64,000 nucleotides of DNA, from NCBI GenBank assembly GCA_928724745.1, contig CAKMXJ010000012.1, positions 471,001-535,000 of the forward strand, written 5' to 3'. Under the pieces are notes generated by a model. That model worked only from the letters and a program-made list of their open reading frames with translations, did no database searches and was not told where the DNA came from. Each line of letters begins with the position of its first letter. Position 1 is the first letter of the stretch. Source of the stretch: Anthracocystis setariae. Taxonomy: Eukaryota; Basidiomycota; Ustilaginomycetes; Ustilaginales; Ustilaginaceae. Shown here piece after piece: positions 19,387-31,349 of this stretch. The translations under genes were made by a program, and so were the position numbers.

Positions 19387-21960
19387 ATGGGATCCGCACC
19401 ACCCTCACCTACCCATGAACACGATAGGGATAGCGACGCCGAAACACAAGACGCAAACGGCGGTGGCGGCACCAAGAAGGTCTCGTGTCAACCATGTCGC
19501 GAGGCCAAGGTGAAATGCATCCCACCTCCCACGCCAGTCGACGACTCAACCACCACCACCACCACCATCGCCGGCGCATGTGCACGCTGCACTAAGATGG
19601 GCCGGGAATGCTTCTACCGCCAACACAAACGCGGGCGGAAACCGGGAAAGATCAAGTTGCAGCAGATTCTTCGCCGGCTCGAGGTGCTTGATCGGACGAT
19701 CGAAGAGATCCGCGAGTTGAATGTCGAGGTGGGGGACGAGGATGCGAGCAGTTTGGTCGAGACGTTGAGTTGGCAGTTGCATCGGAGCAAGTTCTTTGAT
19801 CAGGGTGCGGGGAGGGTGGATGAGCGTGCGATTTCGTTTGGTGCGGCTTCGTCCATGTCATTGGGTGCCGAGGCGAGGAGAAGGGGGCACAGGGTAGCGA
19901 GTGAAGGGTTGGCTCGAGGGCCAGAGAGGGAGGCGGGCGAAGCTGGCGCGAGGATGGTTCGATCGCGATCGGATTTGAACATGCTCGTGGATATGGAAGA
20001 CCATGCTAGCGTTGCCCGTGTGCCGGACGAATTCCCCACACTGTCGAATCCACTCAAGCTCCTCGCCCAGGCAAGCAGCGACCATCAGAACAAGGCGCAG
20101 GAAACACGCAAACGTCCCCGCTCCCCCTCCCCCTCCCGCTCTCCCTCCTCCTCCTCCTCCTCCTCCAAACATCGGAAGGCTCCCTCGGAGACACGCTGGG
20201 CATCGACCTACTTCTCACGAGGGGCATTCCACCCTGTGTACGACAACCGACCTGACGTCGACCCGATCTCGTGCGCCCTCCTCACGCCGCACACCGCCTC
20301 GCGTCTGCTGACCCGCTTCTACGACAACTTTGGCACATTCATGCACATCCTCGATCCCACACTGTCGACACTCACCTACATCCGAAAACACTCGGCCTTC
20401 CTTCTCACCGTGATCTGTGCGATCAGTGCCGAGTTCGACATCTCCAACACCGAGTCGCGCGAACTGGCAGGGCGACTTCGACACCACTACGAGTCCATGC
20501 TTCCGTTTGTCACGAGCGGCGAGTGCAAAAACGTCGAGATGGCCCAAGCGTTGTTCCTGCTCGCCAACTACCGCGCCATGTCGGAGAATGCGATGAGCGA
20601 CCAAACGTGGCTCTTCCTCGGCACCGCGATCCGAATCGCGACCGAACTCGGCTGCAACCTGGTCTGCTACTCGTACTCGACCGATGGAAATGCGCAACGC
20701 GGCGGCGAACACTATCTGCGCCAGCTGCGAAATACGGAGCGGCTGTGGATCAATCTGTGGAATTTGGAAAAGACGTTGGCGAGTCAGACAGGCCAGAGGA
20801 TGCATTTGGGCGATGAAGGCGTGATTGCGATGTGTTCGCGGTGGCATCGGATGCCGACGAGTTTAAGGCAGGATGAGGTGTTGGTGGCGCAGGTGGAGTT
20901 GAGGAGGGTGATGATTAGTATGGGCGATGAGTTTAATACGCATGTGTTGCGCAGTTTGGGCGCAAGGAGGGGTGTGGCTCACTCTCAACCCAGTGGGGAG
21001 GGGGAGGGGGAGGGGGAGGAGATTTTGAAATCCGCCGAATGCGAGCAGCTCTCACTGCAGTTGACGTATTTCCGAAACAGCGTACAGATGGATCTGAAAC
21101 GGTGGGAGGAACGTTGGCTCTCCACCGCCACTCAGAATGTGGGAGATATGCCGACACCGTTGCAGATCATTGGACCGTTGTCGCTCGACTACGCCGCGCT
21201 GATCACATACGCGCTCCCGCTGCCTATCGGGTATAGTGTGGATGTCAGTGCCGAGCTGACCGCGCTGTATCGACTGTGCTATGTCAGCTGCACCAACTAC
21301 ATGACCACGTTCATCGATCGCAGCCAGCGCGGGTGGATGGACTATGTGACGAATTCGTTCATCGTGTCGACGGTGTATGCGGTCGTGTTTGCACTCGATT
21401 TGGTGCGCAAGTCGTCGAACACGCGCGCGGGGAGAGGTGGGGTCGATTTCGGCTTCGTCTCGCAATCTCGCGTTGTCAAGTTGGCCCGGCTCACCAGTGG
21501 CGAACTGGCAAGGATAGGTGGCAAGGGGAGGAGGATCGCCTCCAAGTATGGTGTATTTCTCAATGGCGTCCTGGTCAGATTCGGCGCCGAGGAGGTCGAG
21601 CCCGAGCCAGCCGAGAAATCATCGGTACCGGTGTCCCAAGGACACCAGGCATGGATCCCTCCACCACACCACCACTCTACCCAAACCGTAGTACCCTACA
21701 CACACGCACTTAGTCCAGCCTCATGGTTCAACCACCTCACCGCCCCACCCGCACCCGCACCCGCTCCAACCGTTCCCACAGCACCACCACCACCACCACC
21801 ACCACCACCACCAGCAGCAGCAGCAACAGCGTTTAGCGACCTTCCACCTGACCCACAATGGGAATGGATGATGCGCGATCTGGACTTCTTCACCGTCGAC
21901 GGGGGCGGTGGCGCGGGCGAACCGATCCTCGACCAAATGGGCCGTCTCTTCGGCCAATAA
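19387..21960 (+). CDS. Zn(II)2Cys6 transcription factor with extended metal-loop
   Basis: Predicted 857-residue fungal regulator. The binuclear zinc cluster begins near residue 34 with spacing C-X2-C-X6-C-X20-C-X2-C-X6-C (CQPCREAKVKC ... CARCTKMGREC). The middle loop is much longer than the usual 5-12 residues and contains a Thr run encoded by (ACC)n. A basic linker (KRGRKPGK) and a coiled-coil-like stretch follow, then the fungal-specific TF domain at about residues 270-640 (MAQALFLLANYRAMSE; FLGTAIRIATELGCN). The C-terminal region is His/Pro/Ala-rich and ends near a small acidic motif. The start at 19387 (MGSAPPSP) is preferred; an upstream in-frame extension of 38 residues is possible. Same strand as the helicase, 307 bp downstream. 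Confidence 0.85.
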   Translation: MGSAPPSPTHEHDRDSDAETQDANGGGGTKKVSCQPCREAKVKCIPPPTPVDDSTTTTTTIAGACARCTKMGRECFYRQHKRGRKPGKIKLQQILRRLEVLDRTIEEIRELNVEVGDEDASSLVETLSWQLHRSKFFDQGAGRVDERAISFGAASSMSLGAEARRRGHRVASEGLARGPEREAGEAGARMVRSRSDLNMLVDMEDHASVARVPDEFPTLSNPLKLLAQASSDHQNKAQETRKRPRSPSPSRSPSSSSSSSKHRKAPSETRWASTYFSRGAFHPVYDNRPDVDPISCALLTPHTASRLLTRFYDNFGTFMHILDPTLSTLTYIRKHSAFLLTVICAISAEFDISNTESRELAGRLRHHYESMLPFVTSGECKNVEMAQALFLLANYRAMSENAMSDQTWLFLGTAIRIATELGCNLVCYSYSTDGNAQRGGEHYLRQLRNTERLWINLWNLEKTLASQTGQRMHLGDEGVIAMCSRWHRMPTSLRQDEVLVAQVELRRVMISMGDEFNTHVLRSLGARRGVAHSQPSGEGEGEGEEILKSAECEQLSLQLTYFRNSVQMDLKRWEERWLSTATQNVGDMPTPLQIIGPLSLDYAALITYALPLPIGYSVDVSAELTALYRLCYVSCTNYMTTFIDRSQRGWMDYVTNSFIVSTVYAVVFALDLVRKSSNTRAGRGGVDFGFVSQSRVVKLARLTSGELARIGGKGRRIASKYGVFLNGVLVRFGAEEVEPEPAEKSSVPVSQGHQAWIPPPHHHSTQTVVPYTHALSPASWFNHLTAPPAPAPAPTVPTAPPPPPPPPPPAAAATAFSDLPPDPQWEWMMRDLDFFTVDGGGGAGEPILDQMGRLFGQ

Positions 21961-22018
21961 CAACATTCAATCATCAATAATATGTTTCTTTTCTTAATCC
22001 CTATCCTATCTACATTTT

Positions 22019-23551
22019 TCAACGAATCTTGGTCTCGACCCTCTGCACTACCGCGGTAGCGACGATCAGTAGTGCCATCACTGTGGCTACACTTGCGACC
22101 TTGACCAGATTGGCGCGACCGGTAAGCGTGTACTTGACATACACGAGACTTGCATGTTCGGCAGAACACGCGTTGCGCTGGACCACGAGCGTGTGCCTAC
22201 CCACGGTGTCGAGGTAACTCTTGGTGATGTTCTGGGTGACGCTGTCGAACTTGTAGGGCAGTTCGACTTGCACGTTGGTGGCGCCTTCGGGGAGGACGAT
22301 GGTGGTGCGCAGGTGATCGATGGCGACATTGTGTACGGGGGTGAGAAGTGGGATCGCGGTGATGTAGTCGTAGCTCGAGCGGATGCGTTTGGTGAATCCA
22401 CCGGACGAGAGCGGAAGTGTGTAGCCGATCGAAAACGTATAGTTCCAGCCGCCGAGGAGTGGGTAGCGCGGTTGCAGTTCGAGCAGCGACAGCCTGCGCA
22501 CAACGTCGTTGGATGGACGTGGGTTCGACAGGGCTGACAGTAGCGAAGGGTCCGGGGCGGACGAACGGAAATGCGACGTAGTCACGTTGCCGATCTGATC
22601 CACAAACCACGCATCGTACGCACCTGCGGGCAGCAACAGCGAGAGCGAGTTGAGCGACGAACCCGGGAAGCGTTTCTGGAAAGTGTGGATCTGGTGATCG
22701 ATACGCGAAAAGTGGCCCTTGAGTTGCGGACCCGAGTTACGCAGCAGCATACGGTCGGTGATGGAAAGCGCATCGCCCCAGTGCGAGATCTCTGCGGTGC
22801 GATCCAGATCGACAATGGTGGCACGCGGAGTTTCCGACTGATAATGAACCCTCCCCTGCACACTGCCCGCCGCATCCGACGTAAAGGGAGCTAGCCCGTC
22901 GTACGGACCAAACGTCACCGTGGAACCCGACTTGGTCGCCGAGCTCGGCGAATAATCGACGATCTTGGGCGACCCCACTTTCACCTTGACCCACGCATCG
23001 TTTGACGTGTACGGACTGCGCGGCACAACATCGCCCGTCCAAAGATACAGCTGCGCATCCGTCTGCTTGACCGTCTTGGGCAGCGGCTCCGTAATGTGGT
23101 TCAGCGCGGTCTCGAGGAACAGCGTAACACCATCCTTACCAACGAACTCGGTGGGGATCTTGGTCTCGAATACGACCGTGTCCTTGGTCCCATCGAGCAA
23201 TCCGATCGGAGCGATGGACAGCGTAGGTCGGAACCCACCCCTCTTGGTAGCATCGACAACCACATACGCCGAATCTAGCGCGGGTTTCACATTGAGTTTG
23301 CTCCACGAAACGGACTGCGCCTCGAACTTGTTGAGTAGGAAGTGGTATGCGATGGTTGTTTGCGAGGCGTCCAGTTTAGACGGTTGGATGTCGAGCGTGG
23401 TGAGCGAGTGCGATGTCGAGCCGGTGAGGTCGATCTGTTTGTGCAGCTTGAGGTTGGTCCATGCGGTAGGATCCGGTGCGGGCACTGCACTGGCGAAGGT
23501 GGCCAGACAGGCGAACAGGATCACAAGCAGGGTGGTGATCGACGAAGTCAT
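22019..23551 (-). CDS. OST1: Oligosaccharyltransferase subunit Ost1 (ribophorin I)
   Basis: Subunit of the ER oligosaccharyltransferase that moves Glc3Man9GlcNAc2 to Asn-X-Ser/Thr in nascent proteins. Predicted 510 residues, close to the fungal family length. Residues 1-22 form a signal peptide (LLVILFACLATFASA, then VPAP). The long luminal domain carries the ribophorin I landmarks HYQSETPRATIVDLDRTAE (~240), EISHWGD and the region GWNYTFSIGYTLPL. Residues ~483-502 form the single membrane span (ASVATVMALLIVATAVV), followed by a short basic tail. Convergent with the Zn2Cys6 gene (58 bp between stops) and divergent from CDC45, 476 bp between start codons. Confidence 0.95.
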   Translation of the reverse strand: MTSSITTLLVILFACLATFASAVPAPDPTAWTNLKLHKQIDLTGSTSHSLTTLDIQPSKLDASQTTIAYHFLLNKFEAQSVSWSKLNVKPALDSAYVVVDATKRGGFRPTLSIAPIGLLDGTKDTVVFETKIPTEFVGKDGVTLFLETALNHITEPLPKTVKQTDAQLYLWTGDVVPRSPYTSNDAWVKVKVGSPKIVDYSPSSATKSGSTVTFGPYDGLAPFTSDAAGSVQGRVHYQSETPRATIVDLDRTAEISHWGDALSITDRMLLRNSGPQLKGHFSRIDHQIHTFQKRFPGSSLNSLSLLLPAGAYDAWFVDQIGNVTTSHFRSSAPDPSLLSALSNPRPSNDVVRRLSLLELQPRYPLLGGWNYTFSIGYTLPLSSGGFTKRIRSSYDYITAIPLLTPVHNVAIDHLRTTIVLPEGATNVQVELPYKFDSVTQNITKSYLDTVGRHTLVVQRNACSAEHASLVYVKYTLTGRANLVKVASVATVMALLIVATAVVQRVETKIR

Positions 23552-24027
23552 CTCGAATCAAGCTGTCGAGGAGGAGGATAAAGGTAGAGAGCAAGAAGGT
23601 GAGCACGAGCGAGTGAGTGAAGTCGTGCTGGACTGTGCGCGAGAAGCGATGCGTTTTCGTGCATTTCTTCCAGCTCATCTGTCGTCGTTCTCAGCCGCAC
23701 GAGAATGGAGACATAATGAGATGGTCAAATTGTAAGCGAATATAGATCGCACAGTTGATTGACCTGTCAAAAGCAATAAACGCCAAAACTCGACGCGTTT
23801 TGGGATTGAAAGGTGCATTTTGGTGTTTGATTTCGGCGATTCCGATTCGTGTTGGTCTTTCTCTTTTGGCGCTGCTGTCACTTTTGCATTCATTCCTTAT
23901 ACCCAATCACTCACCACTCACCCTTCACCATTCATGTCGACCATTTAAGAGACAACACTCTTGCCTTGCCTTGCTTTGCTTTGTCATCTCCATCTCGATC
24001 CACGCCCTCCGTTTACGCAGGAGAACC
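23552..24027. promoter_or_regulatory. Shared OST1/CDC45 divergent promoter region
   Basis: A 476-bp spacer between two divergent start codons. It contains a CTTGCCTTGCCTTGCTTTG run near 23960. No TATA box is evident. Only the arrangement supports a promoter call. Confidence 0.45.
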
Positions 24028-26466
24028 ATGGTCATCGTAAGCTGCCCGGCCTCGTCGCTGGTCGAGCACCACATCGATCCAGATCGCCCCTCCTCCTCTT
24101 CCTCTTCCTCCAAGCACGATTATGCCTCAGCCTACTCTCGGATCGTCCGTTCAGCACGTGCTGCCGGCCCATCCGTCTCGTCGGTACTCATCCTCGCTTC
24201 ACCCGACGTCGACTCGGTATGCGCTTGCCGCATGCTCACCTCCCTCCTCCTCCAGGACGACGTTCCCCACCGCATCGTCCCCGTCGAAGGCTATCGCACC
24301 CTCGTCAACACGCTCGCCACCGTCCTACCTGCACTCGACACCCCTGATGACGACGACGACAACAACGACTCCACAGAACCTTCCAGGTCAACAAACCCAA
24401 GCGTCACGGACGTGAAGAGCATCATCATGCTCAACCTCGGCGCCGTACTCAGCCTGCCTACCACATTCAACATCCCCGCCGGCGTGATTGTCCACGTCAT
24501 CGACTCGCATAGGCCGTGGAATTTGGAGAACCTGTTCGCCACCAGCCATGCAAACGATAGCGTGTGGTGTTGGGACGACGGCGAGGTGTGCTCCAAGATG
24601 CACAGGGTCGGCGGCGAGAGGGATGCGTTTGAGAGGTTGGAATTCGATGTCGAATCCGATTCCGACGCTTCCTCCTCCTCCTCTGAGTCCGAGTCTGAAT
24701 CGGATGTAGATTCCGATCATTCCGGCGACGTTGGTGGGAAGCGCAAACGGTCTCGATCCGCTTCGGGCCAGCCGAGACGGAACAAGCCGAACCGAACTGA
24801 CGCCTCGACTGCGCGACTGTCCAATGCCGAACGACACCGCTACCGCACCGTGCTGACGCGTTATTACAACCGTGGGGAATCGATCGGCATGTCGGTGTCA
24901 TGCCAACTGTACCTGCTGTGCGAATCGCTCGGTCGAACCGACCGTGAACTCCTCTGGCTCGCCATCGTCGGACTCACCTCGCTCTACCTCTCCAACGCCA
25001 TCGATTACGAAACGTACGAAACCTACTCGTCCGCCTACGCCTCGGAAGCCATCGCCATCGAACCCTCCTCCTCGCACAATCGCAACAATGACGCTTGGTC
25101 AATCGACCTCCTCAATCCCACCACCACCACCACCACCACCACCAACATTGCGATGGATCGAAAGCTGCGTCACGGGATTACGCACAACACGAAATCGTCG
25201 GACGCGGACGATCATTCGATCCGCGTCAACGCTTTGGAGCTTCGGCTGACACTTTACCGTCATTGGAGTCTGGAGACGAGCATGTACCATACTGCGTACG
25301 TGGCGGCGAAGCTGGGGATTTGGCGGGAGCGCGGGGTGGCCAAGTTGCGTGGCTTGATGGCCAAGATGGGGTTTTCGCTGACTTCGGTTCGGCAGACGTA
25401 TACGCACATGGCGTTGGATCTGCGACGGTCATTGGTGGGAAAGCTCGAGAGCATAGCGCCCGAGTATGGGCTGACAGAGCTGACTTATCGTGGATTTGAG
25501 AGAGGGTATGGGTTTAGGACCGCGGCGTTGGGTGCGGCGGATGTGGTTGAGGGTGTGAGTGCGTTGTTGGTCGCTGCGCATGGGGTTAAGATCGAAGTCG
25601 ACGCGCCAGGGATGACGTTCGCCGCCGCCGCTGGGGCGTCTTCCTCCGGTGGTGGCGGGGTTTTGGCGAAAAGTTCGGCGGCCAACACCAACCCGTCAGC
25701 GTCGTCGCAGTCGAGTGAATTGTTTGCCACCAAACGCGTTTGGAACCTTGGGACGAATCTTACCGAGATGATGAGCGATGCTGTGGCGGCGACGGTGAGG
25801 GAGGCGAATCAAGATCAAACCGGGGCGAATGGTGGGTTGGAAGAGACGCGCACATCGTCTTCGACGGTGGGGGGGTTGGAGGAGGTGATGAGGTTGGAGG
25901 AGGCTGAACGGAGGGTTTGGGTTTGTAACTTTTACGAAGCTTACCGAGCGCTTGACCCTACCGCTCGTACAGCATCGGTGGATCTTTTGCGTTCCTCACT
26001 CTACCTCGCTCAATCTTTGCATCGAAAGATTGTCGCACGCGGGATCGGTTTGATCACCAACCAATCCATTCGAACGCTCAAGAACTTTCGCCTTGCCATC
26101 GTAAAGGATGGTCAGGATGTCGAATTATTTGCCAACATCGATGTTCTCACGCGATTGGCTAACTGGCTCATCGCCTCGCTTAGGGATATCATTGTCGAAA
26201 AACACAAAGATGTCAGTGGTGGGCGAGGGTTGCCGTTCATTCTTGCCGCTTTGATGCCGGGGAAGGATAGTTTTTTAGTGGTTGGTGTCACCGGTAGTGC
26301 TTCATACGGAGGCGTGGAGAGTAATCACTTTACAAGCGCTTTCCAGCAGGCTGCAAAGGGTAGTGGTGCTAGAGTTAGACACGATAGGTTCCAGACATCT
26401 TCAATTCAGGTCAGGAAAAACGACCTAGCCACTTTCGTTGAAAACGTCCATCTCAAGTTCAAGTAA
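24028..26466 (+). CDS. CDC45: DNA replication initiation factor Cdc45
   Basis: Component of the CMG (Cdc45-MCM-GINS) replicative helicase, loaded at origins. Predicted 812 residues. The N-terminus contains the inactive DHH/RecJ-like core: VLILASPDVDSVCACRML near residue 50 (phosphoesterase motif I lacking full catalytic residues, as usual for Cdc45), and VIVHVIDSHRPWNLEN near 155 (equivalent of the DHH motif). An acidic Ser/Asp/Glu stretch lies near residues 210-235, followed by a basic NLS-like KRKRSRS. The conserved C-terminus includes KDSFLVVGVTGSASYGG and VRHDRFQTSSIQV. Insertions of poly-Thr and Gly/Ala/Ser make it longer than the yeast protein. The start at MVIVSCPASSL is preferred; upstream in-frame codons resemble leader. 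An A13 run follows the stop. Confidence 0.95.
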   Translation: MVIVSCPASSLVEHHIDPDRPSSSSSSSKHDYASAYSRIVRSARAAGPSVSSVLILASPDVDSVCACRMLTSLLLQDDVPHRIVPVEGYRTLVNTLATVLPALDTPDDDDDNNDSTEPSRSTNPSVTDVKSIIMLNLGAVLSLPTTFNIPAGVIVHVIDSHRPWNLENLFATSHANDSVWCWDDGEVCSKMHRVGGERDAFERLEFDVESDSDASSSSSESESESDVDSDHSGDVGGKRKRSRSASGQPRRNKPNRTDASTARLSNAERHRYRTVLTRYYNRGESIGMSVSCQLYLLCESLGRTDRELLWLAIVGLTSLYLSNAIDYETYETYSSAYASEAIAIEPSSSHNRNNDAWSIDLLNPTTTTTTTTNIAMDRKLRHGITHNTKSSDADDHSIRVNALELRLTLYRHWSLETSMYHTAYVAAKLGIWRERGVAKLRGLMAKMGFSLTSVRQTYTHMALDLRRSLVGKLESIAPEYGLTELTYRGFERGYGFRTAALGAADVVEGVSALLVAAHGVKIEVDAPGMTFAAAAGASSSGGGGVLAKSSAANTNPSASSQSSELFATKRVWNLGTNLTEMMSDAVAATVREANQDQTGANGGLEETRTSSSTVGGLEEVMRLEEAERRVWVCNFYEAYRALDPTARTASVDLLRSSLYLAQSLHRKIVARGIGLITNQSIRTLKNFRLAIVKDGQDVELFANIDVLTRLANWLIASLRDIIVEKHKDVSGGRGLPFILAALMPGKDSFLVVGVTGSASYGGVESNHFTSAFQQAAKGSGARVRHDRFQTSSIQVRKNDLATFVENVHLKFK

Positions 26467-26646
26467 TAAAAAAAAAAAAAGATATGCCCGAGACATGCAT
26501 CGCAATCCCAAACATGCTCAAGCCCACAGTCATCCCATCTTCTCGCTCCCCAGACCAAGAGTGATCTCCAAACTGCCTCCATCCCTCCTCACTCCACCAA
26601 AACAACCAGAACCCCCCCACCAGAAATTGCCTCATCTTCACACCGA

Positions 26647-26669
26647 TTTTTTTTTTTTTTTTTTTTTTT
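26647..26669 (+). repeat. Poly-T tract between convergent CDC45 and RasGEF genes
   Basis: About 22 T on the plus strand, i.e. an A tract just 3' of the RasGEF stop on its coding strand. A matching A13 run lies 3' of CDC45 at 26467-26479, so both converging 3' ends face an A homopolymer. Confidence 0.9.
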
Positions 26670-26705
26670 ATTCTTTGCTGACAGCAGACTTGTAACTTGT
26701 ACATC

Positions 26706-29700
26706 TCAAACATAGTAGTTGCCCGCAGCATACGCGTTGCTACTGAGGAACGTCTTGAGATCCTTAATCTTGCTGCCAGCCCCACCCTGTTGAGCACCAC
26801 CCCTCGGCTCGACCAACAAACTGCGCTCGTACAACGCCTCATCGTCCATCACGGGTACGTCCTTAATCAACCTCTCCACCTGACCGTTCTCCCTGAACCC
26901 GCGGTCATATTGCTGACATCGCACCACCGCCATCACCGCTTCGTCCATCAGTGAGAACTTCCTCCAATGCACCGCACCATCCGAGTCGCGCTTGGAAGGG
27001 TTTCCATCCGAGATGCTCAGAATGTCTTGCAAGTGCACACCCACGTACGGGATCGTATGTCCGTCCGAGTTCTCCAGCGCAAGCCGATACGCCGCCGACG
27101 AGCGCTCGTTGCTCATCAACCGCACCAAACTCTGGTAACTCTTGTTCACCGCCTTTCCCTTCAGCAGCTCGCGTGTATGCTTGAGTCGGTGCACCGCCGT
27201 CTTCGACAGCCCGCCCAACACCGAGTTCAATGAGCCATAGTTGTTGTCGTGCCGCAGGATCGAGGCGATGTTGAAGAACTTTTCCAACATCCGCGCCCGA
27301 TGTTTCGTCTTACCCTGCGCAAGGATCATCGAACAGACCCAGTTCGAGATGTAGTTGAAGTGCGAGATCGATCTGGCCACTGGTCCATCGCGTTTATCGT
27401 GGGGCACTAGGATGTGTCGCAACAGATCGCGGGGTTGGATCGCCGTGAAAAACGCCCATTCCAACCGGGTCAGCTCTGTAGCGATCACTTGATCATCCAC
27501 CTCGAGCAAGCTGTTGGAAATGTTGCGCAGCACCGACTTCTGGTCCAAGATGCGTCCGCTAGACATGGGTTCAGAGTTACTGCTGCCGCTGCCGCTGCCA
27601 GCCCCAGTGGCACTGCCACTGCTCCCAGCGGACGTCTGACTGTACCCACTGATCGCACTACCCGCACCTTTCGCCATAGCGATCGTACCGTCGGTGGAAG
27701 ACAAGTCGCTGGCACTTCTCGACCTCCCGCCCGCCAACGCCTCGATCTGCATGCCTGAACTACTCTCGCTGCCGTCCCTTTCATGCGCGTCACCGTCGTC
27801 AAAGTCGTGACTGGTGTTTGCCTCGCCTGCCACAATAGGCGAGCTGCCACTGGAAACACTCGCTTGCAACGTGTCGGCCTCGTGCACCTGCACCCCCGAA
27901 GTCGACGCCGCCGCCTTGGTGTGCATACGCTCGTTGTTCACCGCCTTACTCCACAACGCATCCAAATCCACCGCAGTCGCCGTAGCCTCGACCGCCGCAT
28001 TGATCTGCAACGCCGTATGCACCGTATCCGTGTGACTGAGCAACTGCCTGTGAAACTTTTTGAGCAAGGCATGCGTCTCTGGCTCGCTCAGATCGCCCGG
28101 ATAGTCGAGCACCCAATCGCCCAGCATGTTGGTCAACCGGATCAACGCAAACCTATGCACCAACCCATCGGCCACATCCTCGGCGGTCAGCGTATCGAAC
28201 CGATCCATCATCTGCCTCAACAGATCGATGGGCTTGGCAAAACCGCGGAAGAAGACCATAAACATGGTGACAAACTTGTCGTCGGTGCGCGAGATCGCGG
28301 CGTGGAACAACTTGTCCCACAGTTCGTCGAGCGACAGGTATCCTCCGCTGGAACGCGCATGCTGCAATCCCATGTGTGCGCGCTGGATGCTATCGTGCAG
28401 TGTCCCATCCTCTTCCGAATGGAACGACGGCGCGTCAGATGTGGTCGAGTGGACCGTGGCGGTGCTCATCTTGCGTGGACCGAAGCGCGTATCGGGACCG
28501 CCCGAGACAATGGTGCGCGAGACCATGGCGTTGGTGCCGCTGCTGGAAGGTTCCGAGTTGAGATCGACGCTGTTGATGGCGTGCGTGACTTGATCGATGG
28601 GCGATGCGTCGTCCATGGATGGCTCGCTGCGACCCAGCCCTGAACTCGCAACGCTGTACCCTCTTGCTCGAAGAGAGATGCTTGCAGGCGATGCAGTTGG
28701 ATCGAGGGGATTCGTTGTTGCTTCGAAGTTGGCGGTAGGACCATTGTCTGATCCGAAGCGGGCAAGGCTGTTGTGTAAGCTGACAAGAGATGCGCTGGAT
28801 GCAGCAGTGCCCTGTAAAGCTGCTGGACTGGGACTGGCACTCAAAGCGCCGGGAGATGTTGGAGATACGCGCGACATGGTACTGGCGCCCCGACGTGAAC
28901 GTCCCGATCGAGCCTTGGCGACCTCTTTGACCAAGTAGGAGAAGCAATCGCGCATGCGCTTCTTGCCCTCTTCGCTGTGGACGGTGCACTCGGCCAGACC
29001 GACATTGTAGATGCTTGCCATGTCGCTGGCATAGTACGGATCGACGGCTTTGGGATGCACTTCGGATTTGCACGCTAGCATGACGGTGCTGAGGTCGGCA
29101 ACGGCAAAGTTTTCGAGCAGCTCCGACATGCCACGGAACGAAGCAATCTCGGAAGCGTCGTAGCACAGAATAACGGCATCGATGTGGGGTAGGAATTTGG
29201 GCCAGGCAAAGCGTTTGCTGGGCCCATTGAGAAGCACCGAGGCATCGATCTCCAAAACCTCGATGGTCCTCTGTTCGTGATCGACGACGCAGACGGTAGA
29301 ATGCGAAGTGACCTTTTCGGAAAGCACGTGCGGCTTGGAAAGGCCAAATTGACGCAGACCCTTTTTGATGACGGTGGATTTGCCGGACTGAGCATGGCCG
29401 ACGACGGCAATGACGAAACTGGCATGCGACTTGGGTTGCGAATTGACTTGCTGCAACAGACTTGCACTGCTTCCACTTCTGCTTCGACCTCCGAGACTGG
29501 GACGACGTTCGCCTGCTTCCGGCATGAGACGCTCGCCATTGGCATCGTGGTCATTGGGCGAGGCCATCGGACCACGAGCATCAAGATCGGTGCTGTACAC
29601 CTTTCGAGAAGCGTCATCAGCTCGACCAGACTTGTACCTGGGCTCGGCCAGATCCAGCGGCAAGATCTCGTTGGACAGAAGCGATCTGGGACGGGTCTTG

Positions 29701-31304
29701 GCTGGAGTCTGCCAAGATGAGCCTGCTCGGACAGTGGTCGAGGGAGCGGGCACTGCGCCTACTGTAAAACCTCTTGGTCTGCCGACGATGGAGCTTGTAC
29801 TGCTACTGTTGCTGCTGGTGTTATTGTTGCTGCTGCTGCTGCTGTTGGCAGAAGAAGTCGAGGTGGCAGCTTTTGCAGAAGATTTGACGGCTGCTTCGAT
29901 TGCGTCACGATCTTTGCGTTGGAGGGAGTTGCTGCGCTGTCGGATCATGGGCACAGTCAATGTGGACGCGGCACGGTGGATTGCTGCTGGCGGCGCTGGT
30001 TGCGAGGCCAAGTTGCTAGCTTTCTGATCTGCTGAAGCGAGCTCGTGCTCGAGACTGTAGCTTCTGGAACGCATGGGAAGCGAGCCAAAGGGATCGGGTT
30101 GATCTGACAGAGGCGGGGCGGGCAGAGGATTGTTGCGTACGGACTGACTGCGTTGGGAACGCGTAGATGCTGAGGAGGATGTAGTGGAAGCGACCGATGG
30201 AGGGGGAGGAAGTGGAGCGTGTGGAGTGGGCCTAGGTGGTGGCAACTTGGATGTCCGATGAGAACGTGCCTGAGAGATGGACGCGGTGGGCGACTTCATG
30301 GAAAGGTAGGAAGCGGAAGGGGGATGATGCAGTGGCGCCGAGAAGCCAAGAGAGGTAGGGGAGATAGGCGAATCGTTTGCCGAGTTGGAGCGAGAGGGCG
30401 AGGGTCGAATGGCTGGAGGTAAAGCCGCTGCTTCTGGAGTGGTGATGGGGGTGAAGGAACTGAGGTGCGAGGCGACCGATTGAAGCGGGGGTGGCTTGGC
30501 TGGCGTGTCGAACAGCTCGCTATCTGGCAAAAGAGGACTAAACTCGAGGAATGAACGTGTGTCGTGCAGAGACGGCGGAGGTTCGGAGACAGTTGGATGG
30601 GTGGGGGTGGAATCAACTGTCGAGGTTGTGGCGGATGTTGTGAGAGTCGACTTTGACGGCGTGACAGGTTTGGAGTAGGCATCATAGGATGGCTGCAAAT
30701 CGGCACTGATTGGGGTTGACGATGTGTTGGGAGCAGCATTGGAGGCGGCGACGAGACGATGTGGGGAGGAAGAGGAGGAGGAGGAGGAGGAGGCGACTGG
30801 GGATGATTGATGTTCATCATCCGATTGATTGAGGTCGATGGCACCTGCGCTGCGACGTTTGGAGTTACGTTTGCGCATCTGTTCTTGAAGTAGACGGTTG
30901 CGTCTGCGAATCTTGTCAGCTTCGGACTGGTTTGTGGCGTCCGAGGGTATAGGTTGGTGAGATGAGGACGAAGCTGAGGCCGAGGCGGCAGAGGGTTGGA
31001 GTGTTGCAGGAGATGGCAAGGAGAGGTGCTCAGCTTGGGTTGTAGTTTGTGGAGCAGCGCGTGTGATAGTTGAGGCAGGGGCGAGATGGGAGGGCTGAGG
31101 CGACGCAGTGTTGGCACGACGTGCGGAAGGCGAGCGGTCGAGTTGAGCCGAGGTAGAAGGAGAGGGATTGGGCTTGGCTGCTCCAGACTGGTACTGCTGT
31201 ATCAAGCGCTGAACGCCGCTGAGTGCGTTTGGATTGGCCAAAGTGCTAGAGGCAGAAGGTGTGCGCTGCATCGAAGGCGAAGGCAATGGCGAGGGAGAGG
31301 GCAA

Positions 31305-31349
<45 letters not shown>

